Assembly: GCA_964354135.1 (NCBI GenBank)
Contig: CAYGZA010000053.1
Coordinates: 1 to 26,326 of the forward strand
Reading direction: 5' to 3'
Source of the DNA: CAYGZA01 sp964354135
GTDB taxonomy: Bacteria > Planctomycetota > Planctomycetia > Pirellulales > Thermoguttaceae
DNA: 26,326 bases
Shown: one piece after another, positions 1-7,261 of the stretch
How the letters are laid out: each line of letters opens with the position of its first letter
How positions within the stretch are numbered: position 1 is the stretch's first letter
Made by a program: the position numbers and the translations under genes
Notes under the pieces: model-generated
What the model saw: only the letters and a program-made list of their open reading frames with translations
Database searches by the model: none
What the model was told of the DNA's origin: nothing

Positions 1-1337
1 TGGACGCCATGCGGCTGGTCTTCTCGGAGGACGACCTGGACTTCCAGCGCCGGCTCCGCGGCGCGTTCGATCCCAGCGATCTCCTCAATCCGGGAAAGAT
101 CGTCCCGCCGGCAGCCGGCTCTCCGCGACCCACCGCACCTGCCGGCGGGAAGTTGTCGCCTGATCAAGAGCTGACCCCCGCCGACGTGGCCGAGGCGTGC
201 GAGATCGTCCGCCGCGCGGCGGCGGATCGCCTTGCCCTGCTGCCCCAGGGCAACGGCACGCAGCTCGATTTCGGGAATCGCTCTGAGGGTCCGGTCATTC
301 CGCTGCGAAGCACCAGGCTCGCCGCGGTGATCGACCACGATCCCGCCAACCAGCTTGTGGTGGTCGGCGCCGGCATTTCGCTGGACGCGCTACAGGCCTT
401 CCTGGCCCAGCACGGGCAATGGCTCCCTCTTCGTCCGCCGTCAGGGGGCAAGTCGACGGCCGGGGGTGTGGCGGCCCTCGCCGCGTGCGGTCCCGAGCGA
501 CTCCGTTACGGGGCGCCCCGCGATTTGCTTCTCGGCCTGAAGTTCGTCTCCGGCGCCGGGCACCCCATCTCCGCGGGCGGCCGCGTGGTCAAGAACGTTG
601 CCGGCTACGACCTCACGAGGCTGCTGGTCGGCTCCGCGGGCACGCTGGGCTTCATCACCGAGCTCGCGTTCCGCGTGCTGTCGCTGCCGCAGCGCTGCGT
701 TGCCCTGGCGGCGATCGGGCCGCTCGCCGAGTGCGCAAGCGCCGCTACCGAGCTTCTCCAGTCGAAGCTCGAGCCGGCCTTCGTCATCGCCCGGCCGGAG
801 AACCCCGCCGTGCAGGCCGAGGGCCGCGGGGCATGGCGCCTGGTCGCAGGGTTTGAGGGTTTTGAGGAAACGGTGCGTTTCCAGGCGACGAGCTACCAGT
901 CGCTCCTCCAGAGAGCGGGCCTCGACAGCCATCCCGCCCGGGACTATTCTCCGCAGCAAGGCATCTGCGGAGAGTCCTTTGACCGCCTCCGGCAGTCCCC
1001 GTTCTTGCTGCGGGTGGACCTGCCGCCGGACGAGGTGGCCGCCTTCGTGTCGGCCCGGGAAGACGAGTTCCAAGGGGCGGCATTGTTTGCGGATCTTGGC
1101 TGCGGCCGCATCCATGCCTCTTCCGGCCATCTGACCGACGACCGGTGGGCGCGCCTCTGCACGGCGGCCGCGGAATCCGCCGGCCACGCCATCCTGGAAA
1201 AGGCCCCCGACTCGTTCCGCCGGCAGCACGACGTCTTCGGACCGCCGCGATCGGACTGGCCGCTCATGCGCCGAGTGAAGGCCGCCCTGGACCCGCAGAA
1301 CGTTTTCGCCCCGGGCCGCCTGCCAGGCAGAAGATAG
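1..1337 (+). CDS. glcE: FAD-linked glycolate oxidase, GlcD C-terminus fused to GlcE-like domain (5' partial)
   Basis: The frame is open to the left edge, so the start lies outside the window; the ATG at 9 is internal. The first ~35 residues are typical of the end of GlcD-type FAD-linked oxidases (AFDPSDLLNPGKIVP). After a Pro/Ala-rich linker comes a second FAD-binding unit like GlcE: a PCMH-type fold with PPSGGKSTAGGVAA, GGRVVKNVAGYDLTR and VGSAGTLGFITE, ending in RVKAALDPQNVFAPGRLPG. GlcD and GlcE are normally separate subunits of the membrane-associated glycolate oxidase, which oxidises glycolate to glyoxylate, so this looks like a GlcD-GlcE fusion. The stop TAG directly abuts the ATG of glcF, implying co-transcription and translational coupling. 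The substrate could be another 2-hydroxy acid such as lactate. The GlcD catalytic part cannot be seen here. Confidence 0.85.
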   Translation, partial: DAMRLVFSEDDLDFQRRLRGAFDPSDLLNPGKIVPPAAGSPRPTAPAGGKLSPDQELTPADVAEACEIVRRAAADRLALLPQGNGTQLDFGNRSEGPVIPLRSTRLAAVIDHDPANQLVVVGAGISLDALQAFLAQHGQWLPLRPPSGGKSTAGGVAALAACGPERLRYGAPRDLLLGLKFVSGAGHPISAGGRVVKNVAGYDLTRLLVGSAGTLGFITELAFRVLSLPQRCVALAAIGPLAECASAATELLQSKLEPAFVIARPENPAVQAEGRGAWRLVAGFEGFEETVRFQATSYQSLLQRAGLDSHPARDYSPQQGICGESFDRLRQSPFLLRVDLPPDEVAAFVSAREDEFQGAALFADLGCGRIHASSGHLTDDRWARLCTAAAESAGHAILEKAPDSFRRQHDVFGPPRSDWPLMRRVKAALDPQNVFAPGRLPGRR

Positions 1338-2594
1338 ATGGACATCGAAAAGCGCTACGACGAGATCGCCCACTGCAACCGGTGCGGCTTCTGCCAGGTG
1401 GCGTGCCCCGTCTTTCGCGCGACCGGGCACGAGGCCGGCGTGGCCCGCGGCCGGATCGCGCTTTTGCGCGGCCTGATCGAGAAACGGATCCCGTGGGACG
1501 CGGAGCTTGAGGAGCCGCTCTTCAACTGCCTCTTGTGCGGCGCGTGTACGGCCCATTGCTTCCCCGCGATCGCCACGGCCGACCTGATGGTCGACGCGCG
1601 CTCCGAGTACCTCGATCGCGTCGGCCGCAGCGCGCTCCACAAGCTGCTCTTCGAGCACCTGCTTCCGCACCCGAAGCGCCTCAGGCTTGCTGCCCGAGCC
1701 GCGGCACTGGGCAAAAAGACCGGACTCGCCAGGATCGCCCGCGCGCTGGGGCTGCTGCGGATCTTCGGCCGCGATTTCCCGCGGGCCGAGGAGATCATCG
1801 CCCGCTTTCCCAACAAGGCCCTCCGGGAAAGGATCCCTTCCGCAGTGGTCGAGGGCGAAGGGGATCTGCGGATCGGCTACTTCGTCGGCTGCGGGACCGA
1901 CATCATGTGCCCCGAGGCTGGCGAAGCGGCCCTTCGGGCCCTACGGCGTCTTGGCAAGACGATCCACGTGCTGGAAAACGCCTGCTGCGGCCTGCCCGCC
2001 CTTGTCTACGGGGACCGGCCGGCCGCCCAGAAGCTCGCGGAGCAGAACCTGCGGCTCATGGACGAAGGCCGGTTCGACCTCGTCGTGACCGACTGCTCCA
2101 GTTGCGCCGCGTTTCTCAAGAAGTACGCGACGCTCTTCGCGGAAAGCGACCCGCGGCACGCTGCGGCCGCGGCCTGCGCCGCCCGCGTTCGCGACATCCT
2201 GGAGGTCCTCGCGCCCGCTGCCGGTCTGCCGCCCGTGGAGCCGGGGAGGAAGATCGTCGCAACGTACCACGATCCGTGCCACGCCTCGCGCGGCCAGGGG
2301 CTCGCCCGCGAACCCCGGGAACTCCTCCGCTCGATTCCCGAGCTGGAATACCGCGAGCTGCCGGAGGCCGATTGGTGCTGCGGCGGCGCCGGCTCGTACG
2401 CCCTTTTCCACTACGACCTCGCACGCCAGGTGCTCGACAGGAAGATGGACAACGTCGAGAAAACCGGGGCCCAGCTCTTGGTGACTTCCTGCCCGGCGTG
2501 CATCATCCACCTCAGCTACGGGGTGCGCAAGCGCGGGCTGCCGGTCCGCGTGTGCCACATCGCGGAGGTCGTCGCGGCTGCCGGCGGACTATAA
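1338..2594 (+). CDS. glcF: Glycolate oxidase iron-sulfur subunit (GlcF-like)
   Basis: A 418-residue protein with the full architecture of GlcF. Two ferredoxin-type 4Fe-4S motifs lie near the N-terminus (C13-x2-C16-x2-C19-x3-C23-P and C64-x2-C67-x2-C70-x3-C74). Two CCG domains follow, with C216-C217-G and C347-C348-G cores and the conserved VTSCPAC near the end. In the family this subunit carries electrons from the FAD subunits to the quinone pool at the cytoplasmic membrane. Length is close to the usual ~400 residues. It starts immediately after the stop of the GlcD/E fusion with no spacer, so the two are one operon. A perfect TATAAT overlaps its stop codon and may serve the next gene. Confidence 0.92.
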   Translation: MDIEKRYDEIAHCNRCGFCQVACPVFRATGHEAGVARGRIALLRGLIEKRIPWDAELEEPLFNCLLCGACTAHCFPAIATADLMVDARSEYLDRVGRSALHKLLFEHLLPHPKRLRLAARAAALGKKTGLARIARALGLLRIFGRDFPRAEEIIARFPNKALRERIPSAVVEGEGDLRIGYFVGCGTDIMCPEAGEAALRALRRLGKTIHVLENACCGLPALVYGDRPAAQKLAEQNLRLMDEGRFDLVVTDCSSCAAFLKKYATLFAESDPRHAAAAACAARVRDILEVLAPAAGLPPVEPGRKIVATYHDPCHASRGQGLAREPRELLRSIPELEYRELPEADWCCGGAGSYALFHYDLARQVLDRKMDNVEKTGAQLLVTSCPACIIHLSYGVRKRGLPVRVCHIAEVVAAAGGL

Positions 2595-2595
2595 T
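2590..2595 (+). promoter_or_regulatory. Candidate -10 box for the sigma-factor operon
   Basis: A perfect TATAAT overlaps the glcF stop codon, about 60 bp before the likely ATG of the sigma factor. No good TTGACA-like -35 is seen 16-18 bp upstream. It is a plausible promoter separating the glycolate oxidase genes from the next operon, but rests on one hexamer. Confidence 0.4.
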
Positions 2596-2655
2596 GGGAA
2601 AAGGGGCCGTGGCCGGTGTCTCATCTTGAGGGCGGCGGCGATAGGACGCTTCCGG

Positions 2656-3165
2656 ATGGCTGCCATCTCGCTGGAAACCCTGACGGGGCTCTTGGACGCG
2701 TACACCGCGGCCTTGGTGCTTTACGCAAGGCAGTGGTGCGACGCGCCCGAGGACGTGGTGCAGGACGCGTTCGTGGCCCTGATGCGCGAGCCGGCGGCTC
2801 CGGAGAATCCCGCGGCGTGGCTCTATCGCGTGGTGCGGAACCGGGCGATCAACGCGTCGCGGGCCGGCCACCGGCGGCAGCGTCACGAGACGGCGGCCGC
2901 CTATCGCGGCGAGCCGTGGCTGGCGGCCTCGGAAGGGGATCGCCTGGACGCGGCCGCTGCCGCCAGGGCCCTGGAGGAGCTGCCCCTCGCCCAGCGGGAG
3001 GTAATCGTTGCCCGGCTTTGGGGCGGACTGTCATTTGAAGAAATCGCACGCTTGACCGGCTCCCCGCTAAGCACCGTTCACCGGTGGTACCAGCGGGGGC
3101 TGGAAACCCTGCGGGAAAGGCTGAGTGGCGTATGTCCCGAGAAGAAGAGCGGCCCGAAGAGTTGA
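2656..3165 (+). CDS. ECF-type RNA polymerase sigma factor
   Basis: A 169-residue sigma-70 family protein. Region 2 is visible near the N-terminus (DAPEDVVQDAFVALM, then AAWLYRVVRNRAIN). Region 4 is near the C-terminus (LPLAQREVIVARLWGGLSF, then the helix-turn-helix IARLTGSPLSTVHRW). It lacks regions 1 and 3, as in ECF sigma factors. The frame can be extended to a TTG at 2626, but the ATG chosen has AGGA nine bases upstream and removes a non-conserved leader. Its 3' end overlaps the next gene by 34 bp, typical of a sigma factor encoded with its regulator. It presumably directs RNA polymerase to a small regulon, perhaps including its own operon; the targets are unknown. Confidence 0.88.
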   Translation: MAAISLETLTGLLDAYTAALVLYARQWCDAPEDVVQDAFVALMREPAAPENPAAWLYRVVRNRAINASRAGHRRQRHETAAAYRGEPWLAASEGDRLDAAAAARALEELPLAQREVIVARLWGGLSFEEIARLTGSPLSTVHRWYQRGLETLRERLSGVCPEKKSGPKS

Positions 3166-3740
3166 AGGGGTTCGAGGCGGCGCTGGCTGCCTTGGTGCCT
3201 CGCGTCGAAGGTTTCGACCGCGAGCGACTGATTTTTCTGGCCGGCCGGGCCGCGGCGATCGCGGAGTTGGAACGGGCACAATCGCCCTCACCCCCTGCCC
3301 CTCTCCCCAAGGGAGAGGGGAAAAAGCCCGGCCGCTGGGTCTGGCCGGCGGCCTTCTCGGCGATGACCGCCGCGGCGGCCACGCTCCTGGTGATGCTCCT
3401 CGTGGAGCCGGGGCCGCAGGTGGCGGAATGGACCGCGGAGCCGCCGAGCCCGGCAGTGGCCCCTGCGCCGCCCGAGATCGCCTCGCCGAAAGCCCCGACA
3501 ATCGCGGTGGCCGCGGCGTCGCTGGCTTCGGATCGCCAGTTGCGAGGGCGGGTCCTCCTGCACGGGGTCGATCTCTGGGCCGAGCCCGTTTTGGCTGGAA
3601 CCGGCCACGTCCAAGTGGCCAAGGTCCCCATCTCATACCCCGAGCTGCGGCGGGAACTGATGGAGAGCCGAGGCACGGGCGGTCGGTTTGTGCAACCTGC
3701 GCTGCCGCAGTGGCTTCAACGTCTAGGAGACCGATCATGA
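3132..3740 (+). CDS. Single-pass membrane protein, candidate anti-sigma factor
   Basis: A 202-residue protein: a charged cytoplasmic N-terminus containing FDRERLIFLAGRAAA (residues ~28-42), a Pro-rich linker, one transmembrane helix (~68-91), then a Pro/Ala-rich outer part. The topology, and the overlap with the upstream ECF sigma gene, suggest a sigma regulator. However, no zinc-binding anti-sigma (ZAS) His/Cys motif is visible, so the role is inferred from context. Residues 52-63 (PSPPAPLPKGEG) are encoded exactly by a 36-bp palindromic interspersed repeat inserted in frame just before the membrane helix. The start ATG lies inside the sigma gene, and upstream in-frame codons back to 3084 are less likely. 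Its stop overlaps the next ATG (ATGA). Confidence 0.7.
   Translation: MSREEERPEELKGFEAALAALVPRVEGFDRERLIFLAGRAAAIAELERAQSPSPPAPLPKGEGKKPGRWVWPAAFSAMTAAAATLLVMLLVEPGPQVAEWTAEPPSPAVAPAPPEIASPKAPTIAVAAASLASDRQLRGRVLLHGVDLWAEPVLAGTGHVQVAKVPISYPELRRELMESRGTGGRFVQPALPQWLQRLGDRS
3285..3320. repeat. 36-bp G/C-rich palindromic interspersed repeat, in frame within CDS
   Basis: A C-rich leader is followed by a perfect 10-bp hairpin, CCCCTCTCCC-CAA-GGGAGAGGGG (3298-3320). The sequence resembles an interspersed repeat seen in many planctomycete genomes (recalled from general knowledge, not searched). Its 36 bp keep the frame of the surrounding membrane-protein gene and encode a Pro/Gly-rich linker. Confidence 0.7.
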
Positions 3741-5281
3741 AACGGCTGAGAATCGTGAGCGGATCGCGTTACACTTCCCAAAGCCCACGGGCTGCAACCC
3801 GTGGGCTTTACAGGCGGAGCGGCGCGATATGGATTGTCGTTTTCTGCGCAGCCGTTGCAGTGAAGGCTGGCTGGCTGCCGGCTGCGGCCGCGCAGGACGA
3901 TCCGTTCCCGCCGGTCAAGGTCGTGTTGCACCCGGCAGCGGAACCGCGGCCGGCCATGAAGTACCGGCTCTTTCCGGACGTCCTCGACCGCATTCCAGGG
4001 AACGCTGCCGTGATCTACGGCAAGGTGAAGGCTGAGCAGACGCCGTTCTTCAGCGACAAGGACTTGTGGGACAAGATCCTTAAGCAGTTGGAAGCCCCTC
4101 TGGCCGAATTGCGGAAAGACAAGGGCCGCGGCGATCCGTTCACCTGGGGGACGATTTCGGACCGGCTCGACCGGGCCGCGCGCTGCCAATACTGCGACTG
4201 GCAATTGCCGATCGGGGAGCCGAGCCAGGACTTTTGGACGATCCTCCTTCCCGAGGTCCAGGAGATGCGGAGCTTCGCGAGGCTCTTGGTGGTCCAGGTG
4301 CGGCACCAGATTGCCCAGGGCCGCTACGACGCGGCGATCAAAACCTTCCAGACCGGCTACGCCCTCTCGAAGCACGTGGGCGAAGGGCCCACGATCGTCA
4401 ACGGCCTGGTGGGAGTTGCCTGCTCGGGGATAATGTCCCAGCAAGTGCAGGAGTTCATCCAGCAGCCGGACGCCCCGAACCTCTACTGGGCCCTGACCAA
4501 TATGCCCCGCCCCTTGATCGACACGCGGCCGGGCTTCGACGTCGAGATGGCCGCGATCTACTTCTCGTGGCCGGAGCTGCGGGACCTGGAGCACAAGGAC
4601 TATCCGCCGCAATATTGGCAGCAGCTCATGGACAAGGTGACCGATGGGCTTTACCGCTTCTACGAAATGGAGGGCAGCGACAAGCCCACGCCCCCCGAGG
4701 TGTATCGCATGGCGACCCTGGCCATGATCATGCGGAACTACCCGGAGGCGAAGCGGTACTTGATCGCGCGGGGGTGCTCCAGCGCGGAGGTCGAGGCCAT
4801 GCCGGTGCCGAAAGCCGTCCTTCTCTATTCGACGGCCCTTTTCGAAGAGATCCGCGACGAGACGTTCAAGTGGTACGGCGTGCCTTTCCCGGAGAGCCGG
4901 TCGGGCTCGGGGCGGGCGGACCAGCGGCTGAAGGAATGCTCGCTCGCGCGGCGCGAGATCATCCCCTTGGCCGGGATCCTGCTCCCTGCGCTAAATGCAG
5001 CTAACACGGCCCGGGCGCGGAATGAGCGGACCTTTGCGGTGCTGCGGATCTTCGAGGCCCTGCGGATTCACGGGGCTGGTCACAACGCCTTGCCCGACAA
5101 GCTGGGCGACGTCACCGAGGTGCCCATCCCGTTGGACCCCGTGAGCGGGGGCCCGTTCGTGTATCAGCGGAGCGGCAATACGGCGCGGCTCGAAGGGCCG
5201 ACGCCGCCCGGCATAAACCCGGCAACGCTCATGCCCCGGCGTTGGGACATCACGTTCATCCCGAAAGGAAAACAGCCATGA
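3737..5281 (+). CDS. Secreted hypothetical protein of the sigma-factor operon
   Basis: A 514-residue protein of unknown function. The ATG has AGGAGA six bases upstream and overlaps the preceding stop (ATGA), so translation is probably coupled. The N-terminus is odd: a short basic leader, then eleven residues (QSPRAATRGLY, ~15-25) encoded by a 30-bp palindromic repeat, then the hydrophobic signal segment (about 30-50) ending in LPAAAAQ. The mature part is helical and charged, without a domain I can name; parts (about residues 180-240) look like helical repeats. Two conserved-looking Cys are in RCQYCDW. Sigma factor, membrane protein, this protein and a DUF1559 protein follow each other without gaps, so it probably acts outside the membrane in the same process. 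Confidence 0.8.
   Translation: MKRLRIVSGSRYTSQSPRAATRGLYRRSGAIWIVVFCAAVAVKAGWLPAAAAQDDPFPPVKVVLHPAAEPRPAMKYRLFPDVLDRIPGNAAVIYGKVKAEQTPFFSDKDLWDKILKQLEAPLAELRKDKGRGDPFTWGTISDRLDRAARCQYCDWQLPIGEPSQDFWTILLPEVQEMRSFARLLVVQVRHQIAQGRYDAAIKTFQTGYALSKHVGEGPTIVNGLVGVACSGIMSQQVQEFIQQPDAPNLYWALTNMPRPLIDTRPGFDVEMAAIYFSWPELRDLEHKDYPPQYWQQLMDKVTDGLYRFYEMEGSDKPTPPEVYRMATLAMIMRNYPEAKRYLIARGCSSAEVEAMPVPKAVLLYSTALFEEIRDETFKWYGVPFPESRSGSGRADQRLKECSLARREIIPLAGILLPALNAANTARARNERTFAVLRIFEALRIHGAGHNALPDKLGDVTEVPIPLDPVSGGPFVYQRSGNTARLEGPTPPGINPATLMPRRWDITFIPKGKQP
3780..3809. repeat. 30-bp palindromic repeat (CCCACGGG family), in frame within CDS
   Basis: Perfect 12-bp arms AAAGCCCACGGG and CCCGTGGGCTTT surround a 6-nt loop. 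The same family occurs at 7018-7201, where it is split by another element. Here its 30 bp lie in frame between the start codon and the signal-peptide core of the secreted protein, adding about ten residues to the n-region. Confidence 0.85.
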
Positions 5282-6861
5282 GGAAACCCGCAGGAATCGC
5301 GGTGGGACTTCGTCCCGCCCTGCATCTTCTCGCCGCGTGGGCGGCTGCGATGGTGGTGTGCCCCGCTGCAGCCCAGGAGAAGCAAGAGGAATTTGATCCG
5401 GCCGCCCTGGCCAAGACCGTCGCCCCGTTTATCGACGAGCAGGCGATCCTGGTGGCGCGGATCGACCCGAGGCGGATCGCCGTCGCTCCGCTCGCCGGCA
5501 AGGTCGCCGAGTGGCTCCCCGACCAGAAGGCGGAATTGACGCTCTTCAAGACCGTGGCCGCTGGATGGACGCAGGCCTTCTTGAGCGCCGGCGGACGCGA
5601 CGCGTATGCGGTCTTCACATTGAGCCCGGGCACGCCGGTCCGGCCGCCGCTCCTCGTCATCCCGCTGCGCCCGGGGTCCGACGAGAAGGCGATCCGCGCG
5701 ATCTTCCCCGGCTCGAAAGGTGCGATCGAGCGGGTGGGCGATGCCCTGGTCGTGGCCGACCACCGTGAGACCCTGGAGTGGGTCCGCACGGTCAAACCGG
5801 ATCCACGTCCCGAGCTTGCCGCGGCGTTCGAGGCGGCCGGCAAGAGCACGGTCCAAGTGCTCGTGCTCCCGCCCAAGTACACCCGGCGCGTGATCGAGGA
5901 GGCGATGCCGCAGTTGCCCAACCTGGTCGGCGGCGGGCCAAGCTCGGTCCTGACCCGGGGCTTCACGTGGGCGGCGATTGGAATCGATGGCCCTCCGCGC
6001 ATGGCCCTGCGGGTGGTCGTCAAGTCCCAAGACGCCCAGGCGGCTGAGGCCCTCCGCACGAGGTGGCTGGAGTTCCTTCGCTTCGCCGGCCAGCAGAAAG
6101 AGGTCCGCGAGTTCCTCCCGACGTTCGATGAGGCGGCCAAACTCCTGGTTCCCCGAGTGGAAGGGGACCGGCTCGTGGCGGTCTTGAGCGAGGAGAACAA
6201 GGGGATCAGCAACCTCTTGACGGTCCTGCAACCGGTGATCGGGCAGGCACAGGCCAAGGCCAGGCGTGCCCAGTCGCTCAACAACCTCAAGATGATCGCC
6301 CTCGCGGTATACAACTTCCACGACCGGTTCAAGCGTTTCCCTGCCGCGGCCACGTACGGCCCGGACGGAAAGCCGCTGTTGAGCTGGCGGGTTCACATCC
6401 TCCCGTACCTTGCCCAGGGGCAGCTCTATAAGGAATTCCATCTGAGCGAGTCCTGGGACAGCCCGCACAACAAGGCCCTGATTGAGAAGATGCCGCCCGT
6501 TTTCCGCTCGCCGATGTCGAAGCTGAAGGAGAAGGGACGGACCAACTACGTGGTGGCCGTGGGGCCGGGGACCGTCTTTGGCGGCCGCGAGGGGATGAAG
6601 ATCAGTGACATCAAGGACGGCACGAGCATGACGATCATGACGGTCGAGGTGGCGGACCAGCACGCCGTCGTCTGGACCAAGCCGGACGACCTGCCCTTCG
6701 ACCCCAAGGAACCTGCCAAGGGGCTCGGCGGGCTGTACGAGGGCGGGTTCAACGCTGGGATCTGCGACGGGTCCGTGCATTTCATCCCCCTGCCGCAACC
6801 CGACGAGACGCTCCGCTGCCTGTTCCAGGCCGCCGACGGCAAGTACGTCCGGCTGCCGTAA
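5278..6861 (+). CDS. Secreted DUF1559 domain-containing protein
   Basis: A 527-residue protein with a Sec-type signal peptide (hydrophobic ~12-32, ending VCPAAAQ). The N-terminal ~300 residues are of no family I recognise. From about residue 330 there is a DUF1559 domain: SLNNLKMIALAVYNFHD, then LLSWRVHILPYL, NYVVAVGPGT and a C-terminal GGFNAGICDGSVHFIP. DUF1559 proteins are a large planctomycete family that normally carry a type IV pilin-like N-terminus. Here the pilin helix is missing and the domain is joined to a secreted module. The start is set by AGGA upstream and by an ATGA overlap with the preceding stop. It is the last gene of the sigma-factor operon; the role is unknown. Confidence 0.87.
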   Translation: MRKPAGIAVGLRPALHLLAAWAAAMVVCPAAAQEKQEEFDPAALAKTVAPFIDEQAILVARIDPRRIAVAPLAGKVAEWLPDQKAELTLFKTVAAGWTQAFLSAGGRDAYAVFTLSPGTPVRPPLLVIPLRPGSDEKAIRAIFPGSKGAIERVGDALVVADHRETLEWVRTVKPDPRPELAAAFEAAGKSTVQVLVLPPKYTRRVIEEAMPQLPNLVGGGPSSVLTRGFTWAAIGIDGPPRMALRVVVKSQDAQAAEALRTRWLEFLRFAGQQKEVREFLPTFDEAAKLLVPRVEGDRLVAVLSEENKGISNLLTVLQPVIGQAQAKARRAQSLNNLKMIALAVYNFHDRFKRFPAAATYGPDGKPLLSWRVHILPYLAQGQLYKEFHLSESWDSPHNKALIEKMPPVFRSPMSKLKEKGRTNYVVAVGPGTVFGGREGMKISDIKDGTSMTIMTVEVADQHAVVWTKPDDLPFDPKEPAKGLGGLYEGGFNAGICDGSVHFIPLPQPDETLRCLFQAADGKYVRLP

Positions 6862-6895
6862 GTCGTCGCCGGCCCAGATCGTTTCTACAGGGCCG

Positions 6896-6924
6896 TTGTT
6901 CTCCCTCGCTCTGTATGGGATAAT
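6896..6924 (+). promoter_or_regulatory. Candidate sigma-70-type promoter
   Basis: TTGTTC and GATAAT are separated by 17 bp, just after the DUF1559 gene. It would transcribe the repeat-rich leader and the TolB-like gene about 340 bp downstream. Support is the hexamers and spacing only. Confidence 0.35.
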
Positions 6925-6976
6925 ACGCGCTCGTGAACGCCGCGCGGCCGGGCCGCCGGCAAGAGGGCCTCCACTC

Positions 6977-7009
6977 AGACTCCCGAAGTCTCGGAGACTT
7001 CGGGAGTCT
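6977..7009. repeat. 33-bp perfect palindrome, family also at 9480-9512
   Basis: Two 16-bp arms, AGACTCCCGAAGTCTC and its exact complement, flank a single central G. The second copy at 9480-9512 has the same length and layout. The two differ at four bases that form two pairs, so both copies are perfect stems. There is no U-run after it, so a simple intrinsic terminator is unlikely, although it could protect the 3' end of the upstream mRNA. Confidence 0.85.
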
Positions 7010-7017
7010 GCGGTCCT

Positions 7018-7201
7018 AAAGCCCACGGGGTAACCGTTCACGGGGACTGTCCCGATTTTCGCGGCGAAGCCCGCGAAAATGGGACTGTCCCCTTCGGGCC
7101 GGAAGGGGACAGGCACATTTTTCGGCCGGAAATGGGCCGAAAAATGAGCCAGTCCCCGGCCCGTGAACGGTTACGCCCACGGGTTGCCACCCGTGGGCTT
7201 T
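7018..7201. repeat. CCCACGGG-family palindrome split by an inserted element
   Basis: The outer ends, AAAGCCCACGGG at 7018-7029 and CCCGTGGGCTTT at 7190-7201, are the arms of the 30-bp palindrome seen at 3780. Removing 7030-7174 together with one copy of GCCCACGGG rebuilds a 30-bp palindrome (loop TTGCCA). Confidence 0.8.
7030..7174. mobile_element. 145-bp MITE-like element with 15-bp terminal inverted repeats
   Basis: The ends are perfect inverted repeats: GTAACCGTTCACGGG at the left and its complement at 7160-7174. A 9-bp direct repeat GCCCACGGG (7021-7029 and 7175-7183) flanks it. Inside are two hairpin modules. The first has a perfect 10-bp stem (ATTTTCGCGG, 7055-7064 with 7071-7080) between two copies of the palindromic GGGACTGTCCC core. 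The second has a TTTTCGGCC-type stem between GGGGACAGGCAC and GAGCCAGTCCCC. No open reading frame fits, so any transposase would act in trans. The modules resemble REP/BIME units, whose RAYT transposases are not known to leave target duplications, so the mechanism is open. Confidence 0.7.
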
Positions 7202-7261
7202 GAGCAAGGCGACATCCCAAGAACCGAGCACTGGAGTCGATAATCTCAGGAGACCCACGCA

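Noticed and set aside
3125..3736. Extension of the secreted protein gene upstream of 3737
   Set aside because: The frame is open by chance across the membrane-protein gene; the ATG at 3737 has AGGAGA and a signal peptide shortly after it.
6977..7009. Intrinsic terminator after the DUF1559 gene
   Set aside because: Strong stem, but no following U-run; the same palindrome also lies inside a coding sequence, so it is better explained as an interspersed repeat.
5164..7116. Long minus-strand open frame opposite the DUF1559 gene
   Set aside because: Shadow of a real gene in GC-rich DNA; no ribosome site, no recognisable motif, and it runs on into the palindromic spacer.
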